Positions 47,001 to 56,145 of a stretch of 64,000 nt of DNA are shown piece after piece; positions within the stretch are counted from its first letter, which is position 1; the number at the start of each line of letters is the position of its first letter. The translations under genes and the position numbers were made by a program. The notes under the pieces are model-generated. The model was not told the origin of the DNA and did no database searches. It worked only from the letters and a program-made list of their open reading frames with translations. Source of the DNA: Anaerophaga thermohalophila str. Valhall (GTDB lineage: Bacteria; Bacteroidota; Bacteroidia; Bacteroidales; Marinilabiliaceae); the NCBI RefSeq assembly GCF_000250735.1, contig NZ_AHZV01000334.1, forward strand, positions 1 through 64,000, read 5' to 3'.

Positions 47001-47627
47001 TCCAACACTTCCGTCAGCTAACTTAATTCTCACGGGCTCATTGGCAAGTTCAAACATGACCTCGTCCATTGCTTTGATCTTGGGATGAGATGAAACAATA
47101 TCCCATACATTAAGTAAGTACTCTGCATAATTGTATTCATCGTTAACCCCTATTACTTCCGGACAAACGCCAGGAGGCCGGATAACTACATACAACCCTT
47201 TAGAGATAGCATACTCAGCCATGGGGACAAAAACCTCATCAAGATATTTTCTGAAGCGGGTTTCACTGAAACAATTGGGCAGTTCATGACCATCAGGCGT
47301 ACAACCAGGTTCATTCGACCAGTAAGGGTCCATGTGTAAACGGATAAAATTCATTTTCCAACCGGCATCCAAAATATCATCAATGAGTCCCTGGTTGTAT
47401 GTCAGGCATCCTTCCACATCATAATTATCCCAGTATTGTCCGCGTTCGTTAAACCAGGGACTGTATGTTTGAGCAAAACCATGCAGATTAACAGTGTTGC
47501 CATGGGTGTCTTTTAAATATCGGCCTTCCACATGCAAACGGGGTGTGGGCATACCTTCCCATGCGAAAACCATATCAACAGATAAAAAAAACACAAAACT
47601 TAAGAGTAGTAAAAATCTGGCATTCAT
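44043..47627 (-). CDS. Bifunctional GH5-GH43 enzyme with Ig-like and carbohydrate-binding domains and a T9SS-type tail
   Basis: A 1194-residue secreted xylan or arabinoxylan enzyme. Layout: signal peptide (1-22); GH5 barrel (about 25-375) with acid/base Glu in MFELANEPVR (about 195) and nucleophile Glu in IMITEMDWAPG (about 304); GH43 propeller (about 410-700) with ADFPDPDVIRVDDVYYMVST, YDPGLFFDDDGKTYVVYG and DEGLEGCHMYKIDGYYYIY; a ConA-like beta-xylosidase C-terminal domain (about 720-900); a bacterial Ig-like domain (about 935-1015); a beta-sandwich glycan-binding module (about 1020-1130). The end reads VDVYSVTGQKLRNGV...LPAGVYIM, a type A T9SS sorting signal. It follows GH10 on the same strand with about 500 bp between, and family B and terminator sequences intervene. 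Confidence 0.88.
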   Translation of the reverse strand: MNARFLLLLSFVFFLSVDMVFAWEGMPTPRLHVEGRYLKDTHGNTVNLHGFAQTYSPWFNERGQYWDNYDVEGCLTYNQGLIDDILDAGWKMNFIRLHMDPYWSNEPGCTPDGHELPNCFSETRFRKYLDEVFVPMAEYAISKGLYVVIRPPGVCPEVIGVNDEYNYAEYLLNVWDIVSSHPKIKAMDEVMFELANEPVRIKLADGSVGSNSQAHFDALKDIFQPVVDKIRENGFHNVLWVPGSGYQSQYKGYAVNPIEGENIGYAVHIYPGWFGSADGYDVFKREWDANVKPVSDFAPIMITEMDWAPGKYEDVSWGTGITGTAGGDGFGANFKKIMDDSGNVSWLLFTSPHLLADFTNEAPADGEPYTFLNDPEACPWPVYHWFRDYANENYPRPEFEYQSHSDNGDGTYTNPLIHADFPDPDVIRVDDVYYMVSTTMHIFPGATLLKSYDLVNWEYCSNPLEMIESSDAYNLLNGENRYARGQWASSLRYNDGKFYIMFNTLDEGGFLLTATNPEGPWTLEQLSRSYYDPGLFFDDDGKTYVVYGINTIKITELDENFEAVGADRTVIERPDEGLEGCHMYKIDGYYYIYATYGGWPASQVAFRSTDIFGSYEEKLLLDDDNIHQGALIETQTGEWWTILFYDKGAYGRFPNLQPVTWVDNWPEIGEDGKGVTTYRKPDVGREFPVKVLPTNDNFRDYKPGLQWGWNHNPDNSRWSLFDRAGFLRLKTVNVFSELPEARNTLTQRIFGYHSEGVDSYGTIKMHVANMKEGDVAGLAVFQNPYAFIGVTVTDGERKLITESDGNIETGIALEDTVVYLRAVANYGTSKARFYYSTDNETYTRFGQELDMAFDLSVFTGNKFCIFNYATETTGGYVDIDWFTTEEFFTEEMFYDDNFSGFTEDQLTIESLSVENTEMQLLTGTSRTLRITALFQDGHTENVSTEATYSNSNPDVVNIVNGQIVAGENGESHITATYQDRVGNQQTIEFNVVVSTFPLTNELFNPSIWENGTFDETTGELITGQYGFGGWQYDNGLDLSGYKYLVVRLKEVPGNGASFRIFDENSYWSSPYTHDVENEAELIIDLNRMEKEVDGQIVAVDPSHIYIVGFWSLGGSPIFIDDVFLSNSDEYNTSIQEVIYEKIKPDDIVDVYSVTGQKLRNGVKRKNSTSGLPAGVYIMGNSEKGYVKIVADGTF

Positions 47628-47783
47628 AGTTCATTTTTTTAGTTGCCTGTAGCCTCTGGTACATTACCCCTTTTATTCAATAATTATTAGTTGTCTTTTT
47701 ATCAACCATTAGTTTTCACTTATCAGCTTCCTGCTATTCTCAGCTATCTCCTTACGCTTCTGATTCAGATATTTTTTCATCAT

Positions 47784-47926
47784 TGAGTGCGGTATAAAAA
47801 GCATATTTTTGTCAAAATCAAGGCGTTTTAAATTTTTGTACCGGAGTTAACTCGTTGTTAATGAGGATGCAAAATTTTAAAACAACACAGAGTTTGGCAA
47901 CAAAGTTGCTTTTTAGACCGGGCTCA
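47784..47926 (-). mobile_element. MITE-like repeat, family B, copy 3 (inverted)
   Basis: 143 bp, opposite orientation to the copies at 31460 and 33069, with ends TGAGTGCGGTATAAAAAGCA and the complement of TGAGCCCGGTCTAAAAAGCA. It lies between the GH10 and GH5-GH43 genes. Confidence 0.8.
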
Positions 47927-48064
47927 TTATTACAACGACCTCCTTAAATTCAGGATCATTAACAACATTGATATTCTCATCGTAATCGAATTTATGGTCA
48001 TAAAGCATTTGACCAACAACCTGATCATCAACGATACTTTCGGTATAGAAGCAAGCGACAAAAG

Positions 48065-48100
48065 AATAATAAAACTCCCCCCGGGAAGAACCGGGAGGAG
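48065..48100 (-). terminator. Intrinsic terminator after the GH10 gene
   Basis: On the minus strand a CTCCTCCCGG/CCGGGGGGAG stem (48075-48100, one G-T type mismatch) with a short loop is followed by TTTTATTATT (48074-48065), 26 bp after the GH10 stop codon. Confidence 0.8.
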
Positions 48101-48125
48101 CTGCTATGAAAAAAAAAATCAAAAA

Positions 48126-50327
48126 TTACTCAGTCTCAACAAACTCTTCGCCTGCAAGTCCTTCAGCAAATCCGGCATAAGTATGTTTACGATAATCGAA
48201 GTCCTCTGTCCAGAGACCTATAGGCTCTCCACCTCTCCAGGATGAAGATGATGGAGGATCTGCAGGACTCCAATGTGCAATGCCATATCGCTGGTTTGCA
48301 GGAATAATTTCAAAATACTTTCGAATGATGAAATTATAGAACTCAGCCATTGCCATATGTTGTTCTTGAGTCACTCCATCATCTATCATTACAGCATCGC
48401 CGTTCTCATCCACCAGCCCCATATCCAGCTCGGTGATTTTCACCAATTTGCCGGTTTCTGCCAACAACTCATACATTTGTACAATATGCTCTTCCTTACT
48501 GGCTTGTGTTTCCGGATTCATATGGTATGAAACATGCATCTGCGTGCCAATGCCATCAATGACAGTCTCACCATCCGACTCCCATTGTTCAATCCAGTGG
48601 ATCAAGCTTTTCAGCTTTTGGTTGTCATCCCAGTCAGACTCCAGATTGTAATCGTTGACAAATAATTTCATATCATCCGGGCCATATTCACGTGCCAGTT
48701 CCACAGCCGTACGTACATAGTTGTCTCCAAGATAGTCCTGCCAGTAGAAATTATTTTCAGGATCACCAGTGTCAGCCGATTGAAGGTCATAATACCCGTC
48801 ACCATCGTTATCTGCACCTGAAATCGGTTCATTAACTACATCCCATGACTTCACATAACCATCGGTGGCTTCCATCATTCCAGCAATCCATTTGTCCAAT
48901 GCATACGTTAAAGTATCAGCCTTCTCTTCATCTGTTAAGGGGATTTTATTTCCTGATTCTTCTATTTCAAAATAGATATCATCGAAATAATAGGTATTAG
49001 CTTCATCAAAAACAGCGAGGTTAAAAGCGATGGTGCTCATTCCGTCCTGTGCGGCATCTATTGTACCAGAGTAACTGTATTCCTGCCACTCGGTAGTAAA
49101 GTTAGGGCTTCCGACCATATACCAGATGAGGTATTGTCCAGGCTCGGCATGTGCCTGAGATTCCGAAGGGGCAGGTTTTTCAGCTCGAATCTTCATGCTG
49201 AAGCGATACTTTTCACCCTCTTTGAACACATGAGGAACCCTGACAAAGAACTGTGTGTCCCAAGGGTTTGTGGGATTATCACCAGACTGCACCACAATGG
49301 CTCTGCCAACACCGTCAGCACCGGTACCGGGTGCACCAACTGTGGCAGTTTTAGGACCATCTGTCATCTCAGTAGCAAAAAAGCAGGAAAGGTCATCACT
49401 TTCCACATCACTGTTGGTAACCAGATTGGTCCACCAAGAGATAGCGGCAGCCTCTTCATGCGTTACTTCTACCCAGTCTATCTCATAAGTTCCCACGTAA
49501 TGTCCCGATTGTAGCATAACAAAGCTACTTTCTGCAGTACCAGTTAACTCTGCTGTCACTTCCTGCCATTCTTCAGTAAATGAAATTGTTGTATTTTCCT
49601 GGCCACCCCAGTCTCCCATTACCAAAGTAATATCTCCGGGAGTAGAGCCTTTTATGCGTAAAGTCACCTTATACTTGGTACCAACTTTGGTTGGAATCCC
49701 ATCGGCAATATGAAATTGTACATCCCAAAAATTAGGTGTCGCTTCCTCATTGGTTACAACCAATATTTCATTCTCAACCACTGGATCTACATAGCTAGAA
49801 GACCAAAAGGTATATGCTCCTCCTAAATAATCTTCAGTTCCGTCAACTACCTCCACCGTTGCATCAGGATCAATATCAAGTTCTTTATCGGCGATGATGC
49901 TTTCAAGGTATTTTTTATTCTGCTGTGCATGCCAGACAAGGGTGTGTCCATAAATCTCAGTATTTGCTTCTTTGGCTGCAGAAACGAACTGAACAACCTG
50001 GGAAAAATCCATCGAACCGTCATCTTGAACAACAGATCCATATTTCATGGCATTTCCAGCGGTGATCTCATCGAAATTGGAATTTACAAGACTGTATAAT
50101 GCTCCTTTTTCAGAATATCCACTTGCAGAAACTCCAGCCCCCAACTTAAAGTCTGGATTTTTATTGCGATCAACGTATGATTTCAATACGTCATATTCTT
50201 TTAAATATTCTTTCTCTGCAATACTTTTCGGCTTTGCTACATCATATTCAAGCATACTATTGTCTGCACAGGATGCCAACAATAATAATGCAATAGTGTA
50301 TTGCCAGTATTTATTCAAAAGTTTCAT
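48126..50327 (-). CDS. GH10 endo-beta-1,4-xylanase lipoprotein with two CBM modules inserted in the barrel
   Basis: Surface endo-xylanase of 733 aa. An SPII signal ends YTIALLLLASC. The GH10 barrel starts LGAGVSASGY and reaches YGHTLVWH (about residue 130). It is then interrupted by two CBM4_9/CBM22-like beta-sandwiches (about 180-300 and 305-455, each ending in a WDVQF/WDTQF and a YEIDWVEV/YYFDDIYF strand). The barrel resumes with LTYALDKWIAGMMEA, the acid/base Glu in WDVVNEPIS (about 498), MKLFVNDYNLE, IDGIGTQMHVS and the nucleophile Glu in KITELDMG (about 632). This inserted-CBM form is known from Bacteroides and Prevotella xylan PULs (Xyn10C type). It is the last gene of the tandem SusCD operon and is followed by a terminator. 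Confidence 0.94.
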   Translation of the reverse strand: MKLLNKYWQYTIALLLLASCADNSMLEYDVAKPKSIAEKEYLKEYDVLKSYVDRNKNPDFKLGAGVSASGYSEKGALYSLVNSNFDEITAGNAMKYGSVVQDDGSMDFSQVVQFVSAAKEANTEIYGHTLVWHAQQNKKYLESIIADKELDIDPDATVEVVDGTEDYLGGAYTFWSSSYVDPVVENEILVVTNEEATPNFWDVQFHIADGIPTKVGTKYKVTLRIKGSTPGDITLVMGDWGGQENTTISFTEEWQEVTAELTGTAESSFVMLQSGHYVGTYEIDWVEVTHEEAAAISWWTNLVTNSDVESDDLSCFFATEMTDGPKTATVGAPGTGADGVGRAIVVQSGDNPTNPWDTQFFVRVPHVFKEGEKYRFSMKIRAEKPAPSESQAHAEPGQYLIWYMVGSPNFTTEWQEYSYSGTIDAAQDGMSTIAFNLAVFDEANTYYFDDIYFEIEESGNKIPLTDEEKADTLTYALDKWIAGMMEATDGYVKSWDVVNEPISGADNDGDGYYDLQSADTGDPENNFYWQDYLGDNYVRTAVELAREYGPDDMKLFVNDYNLESDWDDNQKLKSLIHWIEQWESDGETVIDGIGTQMHVSYHMNPETQASKEEHIVQMYELLAETGKLVKITELDMGLVDENGDAVMIDDGVTQEQHMAMAEFYNFIIRKYFEIIPANQRYGIAHWSPADPPSSSSWRGGEPIGLWTEDFDYRKHTYAGFAEGLAGEEFVETE

Positions 50328-50347
50328 ATTCTTTCGGTTTAAAACGG

Positions 50348-51379
50348 TTAGTTAACACTATAAGAAGGACTGAACGTCTCTATTGTAACACCACGGTCAC
50401 GAACCACCAGAGTATCTCGTGTCTGGTACTGTTTGATCTGGAAATCAATTTCATAGTCAAGATATAAGACATCGCGGTCTTTATTGCCCCAACTATTTTT
50501 ATCGCCATCTTTTACAAATTCACCTGTTCCACTTGCAGTATAACCAGTTGTTCCTGATGTAATGGTACAATTATTATTGTCATCAAAAGTCAGAATCAAC
50601 TCACAAGTCAATGTGTTAGTTCCATCTGTAGTACTTACAGGAAAAATTACAGAATTTAAAGAAGCTGTTTCCAGACTGACCACCTCGTCGTCCTCAACAT
50701 ATTCTTCATGCCTGACCTCAGTTCTAGTTTCGCCACCTTCAGTAATCACATCCTCACCTCGACGCAGGTAATTAGCATGCCAGGGATTGATGAATTTTAC
50801 ACAATAGAGGACAAAATCCTTGGGTTGAATTTCCCAGTCGGCAGCGTTAGTTCTGATGGGAGCATCAACCATTGGAACCCCCGAGAGTATAGAGTCTGCA
50901 TTTGTAACACTATTCATTTTCAGTGGAATCACATAGGTGTTTTCCAGAGAATTTGGATCTGCAAAAAAGGCATCCGACAATTGTACTTCAACACCTCCCT
51001 CAAGTTCACCCTCCAGTGTTATCTTATTTGTTGCCAATGAGTAATAATCGTCAGGCATCGGTAGTACCGGAGTGGACCCTTCATCAAAGTACAAATTATC
51101 ACACAATGCATCATCTACAGAAATATCTATTTCTATGTTTTTTTCATTTTCGTAAACGCCCCCCATAGTAGCATATATTTTACATTTATGCTCATTATCG
51201 AGGCTATTGTCATAGATATCTTCGCCCAACACTATTGTCCTTACCGGATATTGATAAGGAAAATAGACAGTGGTATATTCAAAATCAGGAAAATCCACGT
51301 CTTGGTTCTCACACGAAATCATCGTCAGCAATGCAAAGATTCCTGCAGACAATATCGATAAAATTTTAATCCGTTTCAT
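50348..51379 (-). CDS. SusE-position xylan-binding lipoprotein (DUF1735/XusE-like)
   Basis: 343-residue surface lipoprotein. The SPII signal ends AGIFALLTMISC, then ENQDVDFPDFEYTTVYFPYQYPVRTIVLGED opens a DUF1735-type beta-sandwich (residues about 30-180). A second beta-rich domain (about 190-343) contains LTLTFDDNNNCTI-like strands. In Prevotella and Bacteroides xylan PULs this position between SusD and GH10 is held by XusE, thought to bind xylan at the cell surface. It lies between SusD (51410) and GH10 (50327), with gaps of 30 and 20 bp, in one operon. Confidence 0.8.
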   Translation of the reverse strand: MKRIKILSILSAGIFALLTMISCENQDVDFPDFEYTTVYFPYQYPVRTIVLGEDIYDNSLDNEHKCKIYATMGGVYENEKNIEIDISVDDALCDNLYFDEGSTPVLPMPDDYYSLATNKITLEGELEGGVEVQLSDAFFADPNSLENTYVIPLKMNSVTNADSILSGVPMVDAPIRTNAADWEIQPKDFVLYCVKFINPWHANYLRRGEDVITEGGETRTEVRHEEYVEDDEVVSLETASLNSVIFPVSTTDGTNTLTCELILTFDDNNNCTITSGTTGYTASGTGEFVKDGDKNSWGNKDRDVLYLDYEIDFQIKQYQTRDTLVVRDRGVTIETFSPSYSVN

Positions 51380-51409
51380 ATTTCAAGTATTTATCTTTTT
51401 ATTAATCAA

Positions 51410-53197
51410 TCAATTCCAACCCGCATTTTGTTCAAGATTATCCCATTTCAGAATTTCCTGATACGGAATTGGTCCATGATACATATAGTCTTTGTACATC
51501 CTGGGTTCAACATCAATTGTCTCATATTCTTTTCCTCCACCGGTTTCAGCAATTTGCATTCCAAGTGCTGTTTCATTTAACTTATTCAGTTCTACATTCC
51601 ATCGACGTAAATCCCAGAAACGATGATTCTCGAAGCAGAGTTCCAGACGACGTTCATTACGAATCAGTTCACGCATTTGATCTTTACTGCCTGCAACTTC
51701 ATCCAAATATGGATCACCATTACCATTCCCAACACCGGCTCTTTGACGGAGAGCTCCTATGACATCGTATGCCGAGTAGCCGTTTCCACCGGTACCTGTT
51801 GGTCCCCAGGCTTCGTTTGCCGCTTCGGCATAAGCCAGAAATATTTCAGTATAGCGGATACGGGCAGTGTAATGCTTTTGCTCGGTATCATACTCAGGAT
51901 TGGGATTACAATCCGAACGTAAAAGTTTCCGTAGATAATAGCCTGTGCGGGTGGACAGCCCACTTTCACGGTTTATCGCATCTTCATTATCTCCATAAGT
52001 ACCGGTAACAACCACAGCATCGTTAGGTCCTTGCGTACTTTCATTAATTACGATGTAATTTGTTAAACGAGGATCGCGATTATCATAAGGGGAAGAAGCA
52101 TCAAAATTACTTGAAGGATGGTTAATGGGATATCCATTAGCCATGGGGAAAGCATCCACCAGATTCTGGGTGGGATTCACCCGCCCATTTCCGTATTGTG
52201 AAGGTGGAAAATTATCAGTCTCTAAATCATTGCTTTGACTAATATCACTTCTCCATATAATCTCAGCAGGAGTAACCCCGGATCCCAAGCCATCAATTTC
52301 ACCGGTATTGGCAAACCATGTCCAACCGTCATCATCCATACCACTAACTCCATTTATACGATCCAGCACAATTGCGGCATAGTTTGCGGCATCTTCCCAT
52401 GTCATTTCTGTTCCGTCAGTGTATGAAGGACTTGCTGCCAAAAGTGCAACCTGTGACCGCACGGCCTCCACAATACGACCGGAAATGCGTCCCCGCATGT
52501 GATTGCCATTTACCCGATTATAATCACTGGCATTGGTTACTCCTAATTCCTGATATTTCTGTGGAACTTCTGAATCTGACACATCACCATAATCCAGAGG
52601 TAACAATTCCAGGGCTTTATCAATATCAGCCATTATCTGCTCTACGCATTCCTGAAATGTATTCCTGGGGACATTAAATTCAGAGTCTTTATCCTCAGGT
52701 TCTGTAACAATCGGTACGCCAAGTAAACGACCATCTTCGGTCCATCCGCCATGAGACAATAACAGATGATACATCTGAAGGGCCCGTAAACCATAAGCTT
52801 CGCCTTTTAAACGATCGTTAAACATTGTCCTTATCACTTCATCTTTTGCCCAAACAACATCATCGGCATTGGCCAAGAAAATATTCAAATATTGAATGGC
52901 ATTTCTCCGCCCTTGCCACTGTGATGTCGGATTGTTGTCAGACGACCAGGAGCCGGTGGCCATACTTAAATAATCATTTTCAAAGTCATTGGTCACAGCA
53001 TCATCGGTCGCCAAATCACTATTGGGCGAATTCGAATAAGGAAGAAGAATATATGCATTCGCAAGTATGCCCTGGGCATACGTTGGTTCCTGATGCATTG
53101 CATCAAGCCCCCGAATGTTCTCTATTTCCGGAGTAAAAACATCCTGACAGCCTGTAACCAGGAACAATAGAACTAAAATTTTAATAATATTTTTCAT
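51410..53197 (-). CDS. susD: SusD-family xylan-binding lipoprotein (second of the tandem)
   Basis: Outer-membrane SusD/RagB protein of 595 aa partnering the SusC 32 bp upstream. The SPII signal IIKILVLLFLVTGC gives Cys17. The N-terminal TPR-like half has RGLDAMHQEPTYAQGILANAY. The C-terminal part has RIRYTEIFLAYAEAANEAWG and IRNERRLELCFENHRFWDLRRWN, the standard SusD blocks, ending LEQNAGWN. It is the fourth gene of the operon SusC-SusD-SusC-SusD-SusE-GH10, matching XusD by position. Confidence 0.92.
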   Translation of the reverse strand: MKNIIKILVLLFLVTGCQDVFTPEIENIRGLDAMHQEPTYAQGILANAYILLPYSNSPNSDLATDDAVTNDFENDYLSMATGSWSSDNNPTSQWQGRRNAIQYLNIFLANADDVVWAKDEVIRTMFNDRLKGEAYGLRALQMYHLLLSHGGWTEDGRLLGVPIVTEPEDKDSEFNVPRNTFQECVEQIMADIDKALELLPLDYGDVSDSEVPQKYQELGVTNASDYNRVNGNHMRGRISGRIVEAVRSQVALLAASPSYTDGTEMTWEDAANYAAIVLDRINGVSGMDDDGWTWFANTGEIDGLGSGVTPAEIIWRSDISQSNDLETDNFPPSQYGNGRVNPTQNLVDAFPMANGYPINHPSSNFDASSPYDNRDPRLTNYIVINESTQGPNDAVVVTGTYGDNEDAINRESGLSTRTGYYLRKLLRSDCNPNPEYDTEQKHYTARIRYTEIFLAYAEAANEAWGPTGTGGNGYSAYDVIGALRQRAGVGNGNGDPYLDEVAGSKDQMRELIRNERRLELCFENHRFWDLRRWNVELNKLNETALGMQIAETGGGKEYETIDVEPRMYKDYMYHGPIPYQEILKWDNLEQNAGWN

Positions 53198-53229
53198 AGC
53201 TTAATTCCTAATTTGATATTTTTTCATTT

Positions 53230-56103
53230 TTAGAATACTGCTTTTACACCCAGATTATAAAACCTTGTTTGAGGTGCATTCGTTACCTCCATTTCCAGGG
53301 TCTCGCGCTCGGGAGAGATGGTCAACAAATTGGATCCACTAACGTAAGCAGATAATTCCTTGAAAAAGATATTCTGTAACAAACTTTTCGGTATATCATA
53401 AGTAATCTGAACTTTAGCTATATTGAACCGGTCGGTGCTGTATAACCAGAAGTCAGAGTTTCTGAAATTATTACTTCCACTTTGCGTCGTTAACCTGGGA
53501 TAGGTTGCTGAACCTTTTGTTTCCTCTGTCCAACGGCCGCGAACAACTTCTGAATATTTCCGATCACCGTAAACCCAATGATAGTTGTCATCTTTCATGG
53601 CATAAGCGCCAAAATAACCTGTTCCTAATACAAAAAATGTTAAATTATCCCACTTAGCAGTTACGTTTACACCCAAAGTAAAAGGATTACCATACCAGCC
53701 ACCTTTACCAAGAAAAACCTCATCCCTGCTATCTATAACATTATCATTGTTCTGATCTACATACTTTATGTCTCCGGGTTTTACTGTTCCACCAAAAGTT
53801 TGTGTAGGTGAATTGTCAATATCTGACTGATTTTGGAAAAACCCGGCCGATTCAAGCCCCCATATTCCGTCAACAGCTTTGCCCTGACGTTTCTGATAAT
53901 CATACTCATAATTCGTATCATCGCGTCGAGTGGCTTCAGTTGTATAATAAGTCCCTGACACCCCAAGTGTCAAATCAACGTCACCGAGGTCTTTATTATA
54001 ATTCACACTAAAATCTATACCCATTCGCTGATCATTATTATAATTAACGTTTGGTACAAATGATGCTTCGGGATAATAAGTGAAAAAATAATTCGGATAT
54101 AAACCCATAGGCTGAGTAACCATCCCTTCCATGGAGTTCATAAAGAAAGAAGCATCGGCATTAATCGTGTTTTTCCATAATGAAGTTCTCAAGTTTGCCG
54201 ATAGTTCTTTCCGCTTAATAAAAGTCAAATCTTCATTTTCACCTTGTATGGCATTTGTTGATCGCTCTGCAGCCCCATCATACCAACCCCACCAGGCGCC
54301 ATCAGACTGATTAAAGCTTCCGGCATATTCATAATGCCCATCAATACTCATATCGGTATGAAGAACACTTCCTGAGACGCTCAATATAAGATCATCAATT
54401 ACTGATGAATTAGAAAGGAAATTTTCTTGTCCCATTCTCCACCCCAAGGTTACCGAGGGAGAGAAAGCATTTCTATTCCCTTCAGCAAATTTGGCCGAGT
54501 GAACAATTGCTCCGGCTAAATCGGTATAATACTTATTTTTAAAATTGTAACTTAACTGAAGACCCAGATTAGCATTGGCTGTATTGTGATAAACGCCTGA
54601 CTCTGCTTGTTGGTAGCCTGTAGCCACCAAAACAGCCGAAATATTATGGTTATTATTTACCGTAGTTGAGTAATCAAACCACCCGGAAAAAGCAATCGTC
54701 TGACGGTAGTTTTCATCACTAAAATCAGGATTTCCCGATTTTTCATCATTGCCTTCTTTTTCCAATTCACCAATAACATCATCGCCATTGTAATTATACC
54801 ATCTTGGAATATAAACAGCATATTCATTCTCATACGCAGAGGTAAAAGATGTTGCATAATCTACAGCAAACTGTGTATGGAAAGAAAGACCTTGTAAAAA
54901 ATTTTGCAAGTCGAAATCAATGCCTGTATCGAACTGAAACTGACGATTTTTCCATTTATTATAACCTCCGGCATAAGAATCTGCGAAAACATTCTTATTA
55001 TCTACTTGTGTCCCTGCAAGAAAATATTTCCCATCAATAATATTGCTGCTATTATTGACCAATGACAAAGCACTTAAGGCATTCCCATCGATATAACTTA
55101 GCGGAACCAGTGGAGCTATCCGGTTAGGGCGCATTGACGCTGCATAGGTCCAATAATTATCAACATTTTCATCATCGTCGGGATCACTATCAGTATAATT
55201 GATACCTCTGGATGTATAAAATGTTGCATTGGCATTAATATACGCATCAATAAAATCATTTAATTTCACATCAACATTCCCACGTACATTTAATCGCTCA
55301 TCATAATTATTGGCAGCCTCACCAAAGTTAAGGAAATCGCCCTGCCGATAATAGCCAATATTAGTATAATACTGAGCTCGCTCATTTCCACCTACTAACT
55401 CGGTTAATATATCTGTACGGTTATAGGCTTTCTGAAGGTAGTCTGAAGAATAAAAATCCACATTAGGATAACGATATGGATTACTTCCTGATGCATGATT
55501 ATAAATGTCTTCCTGACTGTACAGGGGGTCTCTTCCATCGTTGACCAAAGCCTCATTATAGAGTGTCATATATTCGGCTGAATTTAGATACTTCGGATAA
55601 CTTTTCGAAACATGAAATCCGGTATTAACACGAACATTAACCTGAAGCGGCTGAGCTTTTCCACGTTTTGTTGTGATATAAATCACACCTTTTGCAGCAC
55701 GACTTCCATAAAGAACAACAGCCGAAGCACCTTTAAGAAAAGTAATATCTTCAATTTCACTTGGCAAAACATTATCAGCATCTCTGGGAACACCATCTAT
55801 GAGCACCAGCCGATCATCCATCCCCCATAATAAATTGCCGTTCCAGCCACCGATGTAGCCCTCCATATTTTCCAAACTATAAGTATGATAATTTTTATTC
55901 ATCAAATCTTCTACATCGACTACAGAAACACCTCCTAAAAGGTTACTTTTGGCAACCTCTCTAAAGGCAACCTGAACCAGGGTATCCTGTTTTACTTTAT
56001 CTATCGTATCAGTTTCATTTTCTGCAGTTGTTTGTGCCTTAATAAAGAAGGGCAACAAAACAAACGACGCAAATAAAATGAATCCTATTTGTATATGTTT
56101 CAT
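53230..56103 (-). CDS. susC: SusC-family importer lacking the N-terminal carboxypeptidase-like domain (second of the tandem)
   Basis: TonB-dependent xylo-oligosaccharide transporter of 957 aa. A signal peptide (LFASFVLLPFFIKAQ) is followed almost directly by VQVAFREVAKSNLLGG and the plug (VLIDGVPRDADN, VVLYGSRAAKGVIYITTKRG). The usual 80-residue CarboxypepD_reg-like sandwich is absent. The barrel ends RFYNLGVKAVF with terminal Phe. SusC proteins without this domain are known, and XusC-like members are often of this form. It pairs with the SusD at 51410 and follows the first SusD by 42 bp. Confidence 0.92.
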   Translation of the reverse strand: MKHIQIGFILFASFVLLPFFIKAQTTAENETDTIDKVKQDTLVQVAFREVAKSNLLGGVSVVDVEDLMNKNYHTYSLENMEGYIGGWNGNLLWGMDDRLVLIDGVPRDADNVLPSEIEDITFLKGASAVVLYGSRAAKGVIYITTKRGKAQPLQVNVRVNTGFHVSKSYPKYLNSAEYMTLYNEALVNDGRDPLYSQEDIYNHASGSNPYRYPNVDFYSSDYLQKAYNRTDILTELVGGNERAQYYTNIGYYRQGDFLNFGEAANNYDERLNVRGNVDVKLNDFIDAYINANATFYTSRGINYTDSDPDDDENVDNYWTYAASMRPNRIAPLVPLSYIDGNALSALSLVNNSSNIIDGKYFLAGTQVDNKNVFADSYAGGYNKWKNRQFQFDTGIDFDLQNFLQGLSFHTQFAVDYATSFTSAYENEYAVYIPRWYNYNGDDVIGELEKEGNDEKSGNPDFSDENYRQTIAFSGWFDYSTTVNNNHNISAVLVATGYQQAESGVYHNTANANLGLQLSYNFKNKYYTDLAGAIVHSAKFAEGNRNAFSPSVTLGWRMGQENFLSNSSVIDDLILSVSGSVLHTDMSIDGHYEYAGSFNQSDGAWWGWYDGAAERSTNAIQGENEDLTFIKRKELSANLRTSLWKNTINADASFFMNSMEGMVTQPMGLYPNYFFTYYPEASFVPNVNYNNDQRMGIDFSVNYNKDLGDVDLTLGVSGTYYTTEATRRDDTNYEYDYQKRQGKAVDGIWGLESAGFFQNQSDIDNSPTQTFGGTVKPGDIKYVDQNNDNVIDSRDEVFLGKGGWYGNPFTLGVNVTAKWDNLTFFVLGTGYFGAYAMKDDNYHWVYGDRKYSEVVRGRWTEETKGSATYPRLTTQSGSNNFRNSDFWLYSTDRFNIAKVQITYDIPKSLLQNIFFKELSAYVSGSNLLTISPERETLEMEVTNAPQTRFYNLGVKAVF

Positions 56104-56145
56104 TGTTTATTTCTTTGATAAATTACACTATATTTCTTTAATGAA

